Assembly (NCBI RefSeq): GCF_002849855.1 | Contig: NZ_CP018617.1 | Span: forward strand, 1,426,001 to 1,490,000 | Length of the DNA: 64,000 nucleotides | DNA from: Vibrio azureus | GTDB taxonomy: Bacteria > Pseudomonadota > Gammaproteobacteria > Enterobacterales > Vibrionaceae | Direction: 5' to 3' | In this document: positions 9,101-17,495 of the stretch, in pieces | Layout: each line of letters opens with the position of its first letter | Numbering within the stretch: the stretch's first letter is position 1 | The notes under the pieces: model-generated | Told to the model about the DNA's origin: nothing | Databases searched by the model: none | The model's input: only the letters and a program-made list of their open reading frames with translations | Program-made: the position numbers and the translations under genes

Positions 9101-11862
9101 TCAACATGGATAAGATGAGCTGGAACCATATAACTTGGAAGCCAATGATGAAGCTGTTTACGTAGCGCTTTGACATCAATTGGCTCTTCTGCCTGATAGT
9201 AACCGAGCAATTGTTTATTGTTGGCTTTTTCTTTAAGAATCACAGTAGCCATTTGGACTTCTGGGATATGCTCCAGAGCTTGGCGGATCTCCGAAAGCTC
9301 GATACGGTAGCCACGTAGTTTAATTTGGTCATCCCGACGGCCCCGGAAGATCAGCACGCCATCTTGACGGAAATAACCAAAGTCTCCAGTACGATAAATG
9401 GTTTGCGGTTGATCGCCGTTGCACCCTTTAATCACTCGTTCACAAAACTTATCATTTTGGCCTGGCGCGCCTACATAGCCTTCCGCTAAGCAAGGTCCTG
9501 ATACGATAATGTGGCCAACCATACCGGGTCCAAGTAAACGATCATGATCATCCACAATCCAAACTTGCGCATTCGGGCGTGGTTTGCCAATCGGAATCGC
9601 TCCTTCAACAAGGTCTTCTTGTGAGCAACGATGTGAAGTCACAAATATTGCCGTTTCCGTCGGTCCGTAAAGGTTTAATAAGTTTTGGATATTACACTCC
9701 ATGCCATGCTCTATTGCTTGCTTAGAGACAGCATCACCACCAAAAGTCAGTGTCTGTAGGTCGTTAAACATCTCCCGTTTGGTCGATGCCATGTAAGTTT
9801 CAAAAAGTCCTGTGGTCAGGAAAAGATGATCAACCTTATGATCGTTGATCAAGCGTTCCATACAGTCTGGATTGGCAATTTCATTGCGACCCGGGATCAC
9901 CAAAGTGCGACCGTGCAATAAAGCCAACCACATCTGCAAGGAAGCGGCATCAAAGGCTTCGTTTGCCGAATAAAGGACATTTTTTCCAACCGGAATCACA
10001 CTTGTCTCATATAACGTGCTGACAAAAGCACGATGCGATAGCTCAACCGCTTTAGGCTGCCCTGTCGTTCCAGAAGTAAAGATATATTGACTGATGTCAT
10101 GTTCAGTGACATGGCAAGGTTCAAACAAGGTTGCATTACGAGGTAACACCTCTAATGAAGCCAAATGTTCAAAATGCCCGCCTTCTTCCAACGCGATCGC
10201 TTCACCAATCAACACCATAGGCGACAATTGAGTCATCACAAATTGTTGTCTCGCTAAAGGAGCACTGCAATCCACACAAGTAAACGGAAGCCCTAAATAT
10301 TGAGTCGCAAGAATACTGACCACAGTATCCGTTAAACAAGTTAAGTTGATCGCAACACAAGGGTTAACCGACTGTGGCTTTCGAGCTTTAACTTCCGTGA
10401 GATAATGAGCAACATCGGAGATTTTGCTATGAAGTTGTTGATAGCTGATCGCTTCACCCGAAACGGAATTCACCAGCGCAATCGCCTCGGGCGTACTGCC
10501 TACCCATTGATGTACCAATTGAGCCAACGATTGCTGAGGAAACGCTTGATATTCTTGGAGGGGAAGATCTCTTGGTGTTAAAAAAGGAAGATCAGATAAT
10601 TCCACTTGATTCAATGAAATACAATATTCGACCAATCGTCTCAAACGCGGTAAAAAATCTTTAAAAATCCCACTATGTTCATAGGTTTTTAAGTAGTCGA
10701 AACGGAAGTTAAAACTCTGCCTACTGCTTTCACAAAAAAGAAGTTGGATATCCGTATTTAAATCTATAAAACTGTAGTTCTGGGTGATGAAACAATTATG
10801 CTCCAGCGATTGTGTCTCATTGATTCCAACCGTACTACCAAATGAAACATTACTCACCATTAATTCAGGTTGATCACTATTTTGCTTCAGGTAATGTATT
10901 AATTCCATATAAGGAATATCACCAAAGGCTTTGGTATTTTTACTGAATTGCTTAATTTGCAGCCAGTAATCATCCAAGGTGTTAACCTCGTTAAGATCAA
11001 ATATATCAAGCCTAGTGTTAACGAAACATCCGATCGTTTGTTTGGTATTTTTGTTTCGCCTGTCCATCGGTGAAGTCATCGTAATCAAAGGTTGATTACT
11101 GATCCTAGAAACCAACAGAGCATATATCCCCTTGAAGAATAAATTTATGGTCAGGCTATTTTTCCGGCAGTACGATTTAACCTGATGGCTAAGCTGATGA
11201 TCCAAGGATATATGCTCACTTTCAACACGCCTTTGTTCGGGATAAGTGACATGACCAAACTCAATTCTTGCAGGTTCGTTACGCAACGCATTCAACCATA
11301 CATCGAAAGATCGCTCATGCTCATTAAGACTCGACGTTTCATCAGCAAGAGGGTTTAGCTCATTGGTTTGCTCTGCCCCAGAAAGCATTTCACCTTGAAT
11401 AAGTCTTTGATAAGCAGATTTGATATTGGAGAAAAATAATTGAAACCCTGTCCCATCTAAGCAAATATGATGAACCATAATAATGACTTTGTAACGATTC
11501 GACTCGATTTTTGCTACTGCACCTCTAAAAAGTGGTCGACCATCAAAGATCATTTTATCTTGATAGTAGTCTTCAAGCAGGCCATCAAATGCTTGTTCTG
11601 GTGAAAGGGCTTTGGAAAAATCAAAATAAGGAATATCGATACTGCCAACTTTAAGTTCCTTATAGAGCTTTTCACCTTCCAGTGTATATTGATAATGAAA
11701 ACACGGTTCACGAAAGCCATACGCAATCGCTTGTTGCATAAAATCAGGAATAAACTCCCCTTCAATATCCCAAACCATATACGTATTCGAAATAACATTA
11801 CAAACTTCTGTTTGCGAATCGATGTAAAATGACTTTTCGTAACTGGATGCGAGGTACTTCAT
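6175..11862 (-). CDS. Orphan nonribosomal peptide synthetase, C-A-PCP-E-C, no thioesterase
   Basis: A 1895-residue single-module synthetase. Domains in order: condensation (about 1-425, catalytic HHICLDG at 131-137); adenylation (about 445-935, with IFTSGTTGQPK, LYGPTETA at 731-738, YRTGD and NRNGK); peptidyl carrier (about 950-1015, GGDSI with Ser982 for the phosphopantetheine arm); epimerization (about 1032-1440, HHLIVDG at 1157-1163 and EGHGR at 1279-1283); and a second condensation domain (about 1474-1890, HHVLFDG at 1608-1614). Aligned by eye to GrsA, the specificity residues read D-A-L-F-T-G-L-I-F-K. Asp at the first position fits an alpha-amino acid and the rest suggests a hydrophobic side chain. 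The epimerization domain implies a D-residue. With no thioesterase, the final condensation domain probably passes the residue to an amine or to another synthetase. No tailoring, transport or PPTase gene is adjacent. The product is unknown. Confidence 0.95.
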   Translation of the reverse strand: MKYLASSYEKSFYIDSQTEVCNVISNTYMVWDIEGEFIPDFMQQAIAYGFREPCFHYQYTLEGEKLYKELKVGSIDIPYFDFSKALSPEQAFDGLLEDYYQDKMIFDGRPLFRGAVAKIESNRYKVIIMVHHICLDGTGFQLFFSNIKSAYQRLIQGEMLSGAEQTNELNPLADETSSLNEHERSFDVWLNALRNEPARIEFGHVTYPEQRRVESEHISLDHQLSHQVKSYCRKNSLTINLFFKGIYALLVSRISNQPLITMTSPMDRRNKNTKQTIGCFVNTRLDIFDLNEVNTLDDYWLQIKQFSKNTKAFGDIPYMELIHYLKQNSDQPELMVSNVSFGSTVGINETQSLEHNCFITQNYSFIDLNTDIQLLFCESSRQSFNFRFDYLKTYEHSGIFKDFLPRLRRLVEYCISLNQVELSDLPFLTPRDLPLQEYQAFPQQSLAQLVHQWVGSTPEAIALVNSVSGEAISYQQLHSKISDVAHYLTEVKARKPQSVNPCVAINLTCLTDTVVSILATQYLGLPFTCVDCSAPLARQQFVMTQLSPMVLIGEAIALEEGGHFEHLASLEVLPRNATLFEPCHVTEHDISQYIFTSGTTGQPKAVELSHRAFVSTLYETSVIPVGKNVLYSANEAFDAASLQMWLALLHGRTLVIPGRNEIANPDCMERLINDHKVDHLFLTTGLFETYMASTKREMFNDLQTLTFGGDAVSKQAIEHGMECNIQNLLNLYGPTETAIFVTSHRCSQEDLVEGAIPIGKPRPNAQVWIVDDHDRLLGPGMVGHIIVSGPCLAEGYVGAPGQNDKFCERVIKGCNGDQPQTIYRTGDFGYFRQDGVLIFRGRRDDQIKLRGYRIELSEIRQALEHIPEVQMATVILKEKANNKQLLGYYQAEEPIDVKALRKQLHHWLPSYMVPAHLIHVEEMPLNRNGKIDKQRLPEPVESKEEQGELTQQQRVLLQQVCKVLDLNSVSLSDDFVDQGGDSISAILLSVALEEQGMRLTTADIMNFRLFEEMADRISVAEESSVELGEKFGHFNLLPVQQWFFAQNFVKPEHFNQAVMMKLPESVELANLASALTRLTQYHDAFWLRFHDSSQQTFSEMGDYHFELRELEELNWQHAEEEIAQLNTSFDLHTGPLLKGLLLRITDEQQPILYLCGHHLIVDGVSWRRISSDLQGFYEQGANFQPTPYTNTQGYRKHWDCFRYSDTEVDYWLSSGANISPKAELAKDVKRGHFILSEDETQSLLGSANQPYGTNTNELLISALYSFFGSKGRSFNLLLEGHGRKSFSDEVRCDATVGWFTSIFPLCLPKHDDTWQQLIKKTKQALRSLPSKGENFLAIAYGHNSEAVRNEFQSLLKLPISFNFLGRFGRGGDEAWQIEQKYNQYLVSEDNKPLRALDINAWVSDEKLYVEFDMVESAFQDISVEELSQNIHRSIQALLGHCTADDCLGGLTPSDLTDISLEQEVIENLEKQVGRLENIYPATDFQRELLYFNRVNPDYQIDQLYFELAGDLDEEAFVTAWNRALSKHDMLRAGFDDTYTEGTPLVLIPRHVELPLTWQDWQDKDWETEIQHAVLNERQRPFDWYNPPLLRLLLARTGESKHILLFTFHHVLFDGWSMQIFLREIRDDYEKLVKGEPLQIEQRSFIGFPRWLRAQPKEVSASFWQEYLCDAQMNMRFKPDNHGIDANALRIHSVVGALDKQQSEQFRSAAISHGATVNQFCQLAWAAMLSQYLDSSDIVFGTTMTNRPMDVGKVTELVGLFVATPPLRVHLEGPISQMVKKLNENNQQRIDHAFYDLNHYDDEWRPTAPFGTLFVFENYPEQKGEDKSSLTYRHLGTVSGTNHQIVLCLFPGESLGFSLYYDRSEISAELASQIANDYQAMLIKMIRAESAGDLMG

Positions 11863-11888
11863 TATATATACCCTTTAAAGTTATTGAC

Positions 11889-12689
11889 TTAAACATCAAA
11901 TTTGAGTTGGAGAAAACGAGCTACGCCATCTGTAGAATGACAATCGGCGATGGGTAACATAGAGAGTTGATTAGCGAGGTCTGGCATCGCATTACGCATA
12001 ATCACACCTTGCGCAGCTTGGCTTAAGAGAGGCAAATCATTAAGGCTATCACCAAATGCCATAGCCTGTTTCTGAAAGGAAATGCCCTTTTGAGCGAGTA
12101 GCTTGGTCGCGGCACTGGCTTTTGAAACATTAGCCGGACCGATCTCAAGTTGGTGCTCGGAAGTCCGGTAACATTCAAGTTGACCACTTAAGTGCTGCTT
12201 AATCGTCTCTTCGACGAATTGGATCCCTTGGTTTTTCCAAAGAAGTAACTTATTGATTTTTAGCTGACTGATTTCCTCAGCTGTAATCACTTTATAGGGA
12301 AAGCCCGAGAAAGAAGCGTATTGCTTAGCCATTTGATTTTCTTCCAGCAACTTCCACCCATCACGGTCAAAAAAACTAAGATGAACATCATGCCCCTGTA
12401 CCAACTCCAATAATTTATGTATTTGCTCGGGACTAATATACTGTTCATCAATAATGTTCTGACTCTCACCGCACCAAGTTAATGCACCATTTAACCCAAC
12501 AATACTGATATTGCGTCCTAATGAATCTGCAACGAGTTTGGCATCTCTCGGATGACGACCTGTGGCAAAAACAATTTCGACTCCAGCATCGCAAAGCTGG
12601 GTTAAAACTGTCTTTGTGATATCGGATAGTCGACCATTAGCATTAAGCAGTGTTCCATCTAAATCAGAAACAATGGCTTTATAAGGCAT
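11889..12689 (-). CDS. Cof-type HAD-superfamily phosphatase
   Basis: A 266-residue soluble protein with HAD motif I DLDGT (residues 9-13), motif II in the ATGRH segment, and motif IV as FGDSLNDLPLL near residue 217, with a C2B-type cap between (about 80-190). This is the Cof/YbiV type, which dephosphorylates sugar phosphates or cofactor intermediates in the cytoplasm. The gene ends 26 bp before the NRPS start on the same strand and could be co-transcribed with it. A role in the NRPS pathway is only positional inference. Substrate specificity cannot be predicted. Confidence 0.9.
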   Translation of the reverse strand: MPYKAIVSDLDGTLLNANGRLSDITKTVLTQLCDAGVEIVFATGRHPRDAKLVADSLGRNISIVGLNGALTWCGESQNIIDEQYISPEQIHKLLELVQGHDVHLSFFDRDGWKLLEENQMAKQYASFSGFPYKVITAEEISQLKINKLLLWKNQGIQFVEETIKQHLSGQLECYRTSEHQLEIGPANVSKASAATKLLAQKGISFQKQAMAFGDSLNDLPLLSQAAQGVIMRNAMPDLANQLSMLPIADCHSTDGVARFLQLKFDV

Positions 12690-13061
12690 AAAACTTCACC
12701 TCTCAGTGTTATGTATCGGAGACTCTGCCAATGATACTAGACCATATGAACAAACATGCTTATTCAGTTTCAGGTAAATTCAACTTTTCACAAAAAACGC
12801 ATACAGAAGCAAAAAAAATGATAGATTTAGAAATAAAAAAGCTAACAATACGAGGAAATAAGAACAAAAAAATAAAAAAATGTCAGGTTATTTGAATTAA
12901 AAGTGAGTATCAGTATATAACCCATGGTTAATGCAAAATGTAAAAATAAATCAATTCATAAGATCATCATTCAATATCTATAAATTTAATTATAAATACA
13001 TTGCTCAATCCCACCCCTTTTGATAATCATAAAAAATACAAATATCAATATGGTGTTTTTT
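12690..13061. other. AT-rich region between divergent HAD and lipase genes
   Basis: About 370 bp, strongly A-rich from 12780 to 12890 and again near 12960-13010. No convincing gene, palindrome or sigma-factor consensus was seen. It must hold the promoters of both divergent genes. Confidence 0.45.
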
Positions 13062-14111
13062 ATGAAAAATAAAGTTCATGCGCTCACTACTCTTTTGCTA
13101 ACAATGTTTTTTTCTTCTCTAGCAAATGCAGCATTAGGAGATTACAAAGTTATCCTGATTCATGGTTTTCAAGCAGGTCAGTTACAAACTAAGCCGACAA
13201 AAACGGAAGTAGAAGCCGATGGTGATATTTACTGGCAAGATTATTGGTCACAATATGCCGATGCTCGTATCGATTGGCCTTCTCATGAGCGAGTTGAGGG
13301 GAGAATCAGCAGTGACTATGTTTGGCCAAAACTACAAGAATTATCGCAAAATGGCACTTGTGATACAGGCTGTATCCTTGTGACCCACTCTACGGGTGAC
13401 TTAGTAGCAAGATACTTACTTGATAATCAAGAAAACTGGCTTGAAAATGCTGGCCTACCACCTTTGAATATTGTTGCAAGCCTTGACTTTGCTGGTGCTG
13501 GTGGCGGTTCTGAATTAGCCGATCTAGCCATCAATTTCACCGACGGCAATGACTGGTACGACAGCGCTGTAAGTTATGCGATTTCACTTTGGTTAGGCGA
13601 AAGCCCGACAAAGGAAAATACGGGGGTTCTGAATGACTTAAGAGTGGCGAATGCTCGTCAAATTTCTATGTTGCCTGACAACCGTGTTCCTAGAATTCGC
13701 TTTGTTGGTAATGGTTCCGATTATCTAAAGGCAACATCGAGCTTCTTACCGGGTAATGATGATGGTGTGGTAGCAGTGCACTCATCATGTGGCTCTGCAA
13801 GTTCTGGTGACTTTGAAAGCTGTTTTTATAATCTTTCAATGAACGGTAAAGTCAAAGAACAAGCTAAAGCAGTCACTCGCTTTCTACCAAACCATTACCC
13901 ACTGATCATGGGAGACGGATACAGCCACGGTGAAACGGTTGGTGCAAAACACCAAGGCCATATCACTTCAGGTACGCCTTCAGTATCATTTTCTGATGGT
14001 AAAGAGATCAAAGTAGAGACCTACCAAGAAAGCGGCTGGTTTGGCTCTCACTATATTTATGTACAAGACTCTGAGCAAAAGACGATGTCTGAAGTAGCAT
14101 CACAACTTTAA
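13062..14111 (+). CDS. Secreted lipase/esterase-like alpha/beta hydrolase
   Basis: I chose the ATG at 13062 because MKNKVHALTTLLLTMFFSSL, ending in ANA, is a classic Sec signal peptide. An in-frame ATG at 13020 would put 14 extra residues in front of it. The mature enzyme of about 325 residues has an oxyanion loop ILIHGF (about residue 32) and a nucleophile elbow THSTG (Ser near 110), with Thr in place of the first Gly of GxSxG. Candidate Asp and His residues follow in the NDDGVVAVHSSCG region, and another His lies in NHYPLI. CDTGC and SSCG/ESC are possible disulphide partners. The substrate is unknown; lipase is the most likely family label. The next gene, 85 bp downstream, encodes a membrane-anchored periplasmic protein that may serve it. 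Confidence 0.75.
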   Translation: MKNKVHALTTLLLTMFFSSLANAALGDYKVILIHGFQAGQLQTKPTKTEVEADGDIYWQDYWSQYADARIDWPSHERVEGRISSDYVWPKLQELSQNGTCDTGCILVTHSTGDLVARYLLDNQENWLENAGLPPLNIVASLDFAGAGGGSELADLAINFTDGNDWYDSAVSYAISLWLGESPTKENTGVLNDLRVANARQISMLPDNRVPRIRFVGNGSDYLKATSSFLPGNDDGVVAVHSSCGSASSGDFESCFYNLSMNGKVKEQAKAVTRFLPNHYPLIMGDGYSHGETVGAKHQGHITSGTPSVSFSDGKEIKVETYQESGWFGSHYIYVQDSEQKTMSEVASQL

Positions 14112-14196
14112 TTTGTTATTCTGAGCCAAACATTTATTATGTTTGGCTCTAATTTCATATATTTTGAATAATTATTAATAACTTAAGGTGTCGAGC

Positions 14197-15252
14197 ATGA
14201 AAAATAAAAAGCGTCTTACCGCTATCATTGCCACGGGTGGCGTGAGTGCGTTCTTAATTTTACAGCAACCAGTGCATGACTCAGAAGAACAAGAAACAAC
14301 AAGCGTCAATAAAGTAGCACACTCACACTCAATGCCAGCCAAACCCACAACATTAGGTGATAAAACACAACAACAAGCAGATTTGCCTTCTCCATCTGTG
14401 AGTCATGTTTCTTCACTAAAAAACGTTAAATTGATCGCCTATCAACATGAGCAGACCCTTCAGCATCCGGCTTACTCAAAACCAATCACGGACGAAAATA
14501 GCCCTTACTTGCATTGGAACCGTTTTGAAACAATTTCTTTACCCGTATTAGGGGGAAGCGAAAAGGCAGCACTGAGTGTGAACAAATACCGACATTTTTA
14601 CCCAGATAGCATTACCGTCGCTCTCCACTCATCAGCCCCAGTGATTTCTAGCACTCTTGAAATCGTTGATGTTCAAAATCAGCAGGTGCTTAGTCGTCTC
14701 CCAATGGGAAATGAGGAATGGGAGATCACCCCTCAAGCGAGCTGGCCAGAAGAGCTAAGATTAATAGCCAGAACCGTATTTGAACAAGGCGAAGATATTG
14801 TCAGTGCAGATATCCGTCTATACCCACATATTGCAGATGTCGTTCACGTCGGCCAAAGCTACGCAGATAATACTGATATGGTTATCCCTGTGACACTCCA
14901 AGTGGAGAAGAATGGTATTTATCGTGTTCGCGGAAGTCTCTATCAAGCAGATGGCTCTGTCGTTGCCCTGCTGACACAAAAACAACGATTGCCTCAAGGC
15001 TCACATACCATTGCTTTAAAAGCCTTTCACAGCGTCTTACCAAGCGGCAATGTCAGCTATGAATTACGAAATATTTTTATCGAAAAAATGTCAGGATTTC
15101 CTGGACAAAAAGCCCAATACGGCCAAGCAGCTACCAGCGTTTATCCAGTTGGAAGCTTTAACGCTGATCACCTATCGCAAACTCCGTACCAAATGAGCAA
15201 AAACGAAAAGAAGCAACTTGAGTTTCTCAATCAAACGGCAAGCTCTATCTAA
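14197..15252 (+). CDS. Membrane-anchored periplasmic protein beside the lipase, unknown family
   Basis: The ATG at 14197 has a Shine-Dalgarno-like AAGG eight bases upstream; a GTG at 14188 would overlap that site and is less likely. The 351-residue protein has a single N-terminal membrane segment (about 7-22), a low-complexity Ser/Thr/His/Pro/Gln linker (about 25-75), and a long extracytoplasmic beta-rich part including LEIVDVQNQQVLSRLPMGN and YRVRGSLYQADGSVVALL. This layout (anchor, flexible linker, periplasmic body) matches dedicated lipase foldases such as Lif/LipB. However, it lacks the Lif signature and the body looks beta-rich rather than helical. It may assist or regulate the upstream hydrolase. 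A terminator-like hairpin follows. Confidence 0.6.
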   Translation: MKNKKRLTAIIATGGVSAFLILQQPVHDSEEQETTSVNKVAHSHSMPAKPTTLGDKTQQQADLPSPSVSHVSSLKNVKLIAYQHEQTLQHPAYSKPITDENSPYLHWNRFETISLPVLGGSEKAALSVNKYRHFYPDSITVALHSSAPVISSTLEIVDVQNQQVLSRLPMGNEEWEITPQASWPEELRLIARTVFEQGEDIVSADIRLYPHIADVVHVGQSYADNTDMVIPVTLQVEKNGIYRVRGSLYQADGSVVALLTQKQRLPQGSHTIALKAFHSVLPSGNVSYELRNIFIEKMSGFPGQKAQYGQAATSVYPVGSFNADHLSQTPYQMSKNEKKQLEFLNQTASSI

Positions 15253-15255
15253 TTC

Positions 15256-15312
15256 TATTACCAAGTGACTTCAAGCAGCTTAATTCAAAACATCTTGAGG
15301 TCAATTGGTATA
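15256..15312. repeat. Degenerate TATACCC-family repeat
   Basis: ACCAAGTGACTTCAAG and CATCTTGAGGTCAATTGGTA face each other, a decayed copy of the window's dispersed palindrome, directly past the stop codon at 15252. Confidence 0.6.
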
Positions 15313-15327
15313 CGTAACAAAGGAAGC

Positions 15328-15373
15328 GCCCAAGTACCATTGGTATGCTGCCGTATGACTTGGGCTTATTTTT
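15328..15373 (+). terminator. Terminator after the lipase/partner pair
   Basis: GCCCAAGT and ACTTGGGC arms followed by TTATTTTTG, a Rho-independent terminator reading in the plus direction. Confidence 0.65.
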
Positions 15374-15445
15374 GTTAAAAGCTTAGAAACTTAAGTTATC
15401 GAAACTGAGCTTCAAAAACAGCAACTAAGAAGAGGGAATATCCCA

Positions 15446-16333
15446 TTAAATTTTATCGTAAGCTTTGATTAAAACCGACGTATCCATTCGCCCTAAACCT
15501 CTCTCTTGTAGACCCTGATACTGATTATTCACTTCTTCAGTAAGCGGCAAATTCAGTGCACTTTTCTTCGCCTCATTCAAACAAATATCGAGATCTTTTC
15601 GCATCCAATCAATAGCAAAGCCAAAATCAAATTTATCTTGTGACATGGTGACCGCACGGTTCTCCATTTGCCAAGAACCCGCCGCGCCATGCTTAATTAC
15701 GCTCACAACTTGTTCCATATCAAGACCCGATTTTTGTGCTAACAATACCGCTTCACTTAGGCCTTTTAAAACACCAGCGATACAAATCTGATTCACCATT
15801 TTACAGCGCTGACCTTGACCATTTTCACCCATTAAAACAGCCTGATTTGAGTAACTGGACATGACTTCTGACACATTCTCAAAAGCATCTTGTTGACCGC
15901 CACACATGATGGTTAAGCTGCCATTTTCAGCACCAGCTTGACCACCGGACACTGGGGCATCAATAAATTGAATGCCTTTTTCTGCACACTTTCCTGCTAA
16001 CTCTTGAGCCAATTCAGCCGATGTTGTGGTGTGATCAATAAGAACAGAACCTGGCTGCATGCTATTTAATACCCCGGTGTCACCGTAAATAACACTTCGA
16101 ACATCATTATCATTGCCAACACAAACTGCGACGACGTTTGCCCCCTGAGCAGCTTGAGAAGGCGTAGGAGCCGACTGACCAGAATGCTCTTTAACCCATT
16201 GTTCCACTTTGGCAACACTGCGGTTATAGACAGTGACATTAAATCCATTTTTGACTAGGTGTCCAGCCATTGGGTAGCCCATTACTCCCAACCCAATGAA
16301 AGCAACATGTACTGTGTTGTTAGATGAACGCAT
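15446..16333 (-). CDS. 3-hydroxyisobutyrate dehydrogenase-family NAD(P)-dependent oxidoreductase
   Basis: A 295-residue soluble enzyme with an N-terminal dinucleotide-binding motif GLGVMGYPMAGHLVKNG, the family substrate-binding segment PVSGGQAGAENGSLTIMCGG (about residue 127), and GQGQRCKMVNQICIAG carrying the expected catalytic Lys. This is the beta-hydroxyacid dehydrogenase family: 3-hydroxyisobutyrate, tartronate semialdehyde, or succinic-semialdehyde/glyoxylate reductases. The substrate cannot be fixed, because no valine or glycerate pathway genes are adjacent. It stands alone between convergent and divergent neighbours. Confidence 0.88.
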   Translation of the reverse strand: MRSSNNTVHVAFIGLGVMGYPMAGHLVKNGFNVTVYNRSVAKVEQWVKEHSGQSAPTPSQAAQGANVVAVCVGNDNDVRSVIYGDTGVLNSMQPGSVLIDHTTTSAELAQELAGKCAEKGIQFIDAPVSGGQAGAENGSLTIMCGGQQDAFENVSEVMSSYSNQAVLMGENGQGQRCKMVNQICIAGVLKGLSEAVLLAQKSGLDMEQVVSVIKHGAAGSWQMENRAVTMSQDKFDFGFAIDWMRKDLDICLNEAKKSALNLPLTEEVNNQYQGLQERGLGRMDTSVLIKAYDKI

Positions 16334-16599
16334 TATTCAGCTCCTAAAGTAATCACATCGAATAAGATTGACACACCTTAATCGATCTCATTGACATATG
16401 TCAATTTTAAAAACAGTGTTTGCACCACATTGGGCAACTCAGTACACGGCACATATAGCCAAGTAACCTCAAAATAGTGATTCCGCTTATTCTTTCAGTG
16501 ACAATGAAAATCAACAACTTGATATCATTGTTGTTAGATATTGCGGTGTAATACCTATTCTGTGTTGGTAGCCACAATAAATATACAACAGAGATAGAA

Positions 16600-17337
16600 A
16601 TGATGACTTTAATTACTATTATATTAATACTTTTTGTCTGCTTGGCTGGATGGAACCGTCTAAATAAAGCGAAAGAATGTTTATATGATACTGAACAAGA
16701 AGATACTGATGCTCAAGATTATACACAAGCCACTGAAAGTTTGATAAAAGCCGCCCAAAAAGGGGATGATGAAGCTCAATTATACCTGGCAGCAATGTAC
16801 TTTCTAGGGAGAGAGATCACTCCAGATCAGGCCCAAGGAGTATACTGGCTGACACAATCCGCCAACCAAGGAAATGCTTACGCTCAGTACGCACTTGGTG
16901 ACAATTACTATAACAATCAAGATGATAAAAAAGCATTTCATTGGTACACCAAAGCCGCCGAGAAAGAAAATGCAGAGGCTCAATATGCGTTGGGCACTAT
17001 GTACGACGATGGAAAAGGGATTGCTAAAGACGAGGCACAAGCGGCATATTGGTACAAACAGGCGGCCGAACAAGGACATGCAGAAGCTCAATATGCACTT
17101 GGCGTAATGTACGATGAGGGTGAAGGCTTCGCTCAAGACGAAGCTCAAGCAGTGTATTGGTATACACAAGCCGCCGAGCAAGGAGATGTTCACGCTCAAA
17201 ATAACCTAGGTCTTATGTATGATGAAGGCAGAGGTGTTACTCAAGATAAGAAACAAGCGATGTATTGGCTAAGAAAGGCAGCCGATCAAGATCATCCTGA
17301 TGCACAAATATATCTAGCTGATATGAACGCGGAATAA
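16600..17337 (+). CDS. Sel1-repeat protein, membrane-anchored (first of two)
   Basis: A 245-residue protein: an N-terminal membrane segment (about 3-19, TLITIILILFVCLAGW), then about five Sel1-like repeats of 36 residues from about residue 45. The recurring core is A-x-Y-x-L-G-x-M-Y-x-x-G-x-G-x-x-x-D-x-x-Q-A-x-x-W-Y-x-x-A-A-E-Q-G. Sel1 repeats form alpha-solenoids that bind proteins, so an adaptor or sensor role at the membrane is likely but the partner is unknown. A paralog of similar design follows 158 bp downstream, suggesting tandem duplication. Confidence 0.85.
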   Translation: MMTLITIILILFVCLAGWNRLNKAKECLYDTEQEDTDAQDYTQATESLIKAAQKGDDEAQLYLAAMYFLGREITPDQAQGVYWLTQSANQGNAYAQYALGDNYYNNQDDKKAFHWYTKAAEKENAEAQYALGTMYDDGKGIAKDEAQAAYWYKQAAEQGHAEAQYALGVMYDEGEGFAQDEAQAVYWYTQAAEQGDVHAQNNLGLMYDEGRGVTQDKKQAMYWLRKAADQDHPDAQIYLADMNAE

Positions 17338-17495
17338 ATAAAAGACTTCTTATCTACGATAGGGCTATAAAAATCGTTCCTGACAATGCAAAAGCGGTCA
17401 GTGGTTCCAAGACGGACTTAACATAGAAATAACCCCTGAACAAATAACCAAAAATCAAAAATAAAGCAAAAACTACAATCAGAGATAAAACAGAG

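Noticed and set aside
13020..13061. Earlier start for the lipase gene
   Set aside because: It would put 14 residues before a clean signal peptide and has no better ribosome-binding site.
14197..15252. Classical lipase foldase (Lif/LipB)
   Set aside because: The anchor and linker layout fits, but the conserved Lif motif is not seen and the body looks beta-rich rather than helical.
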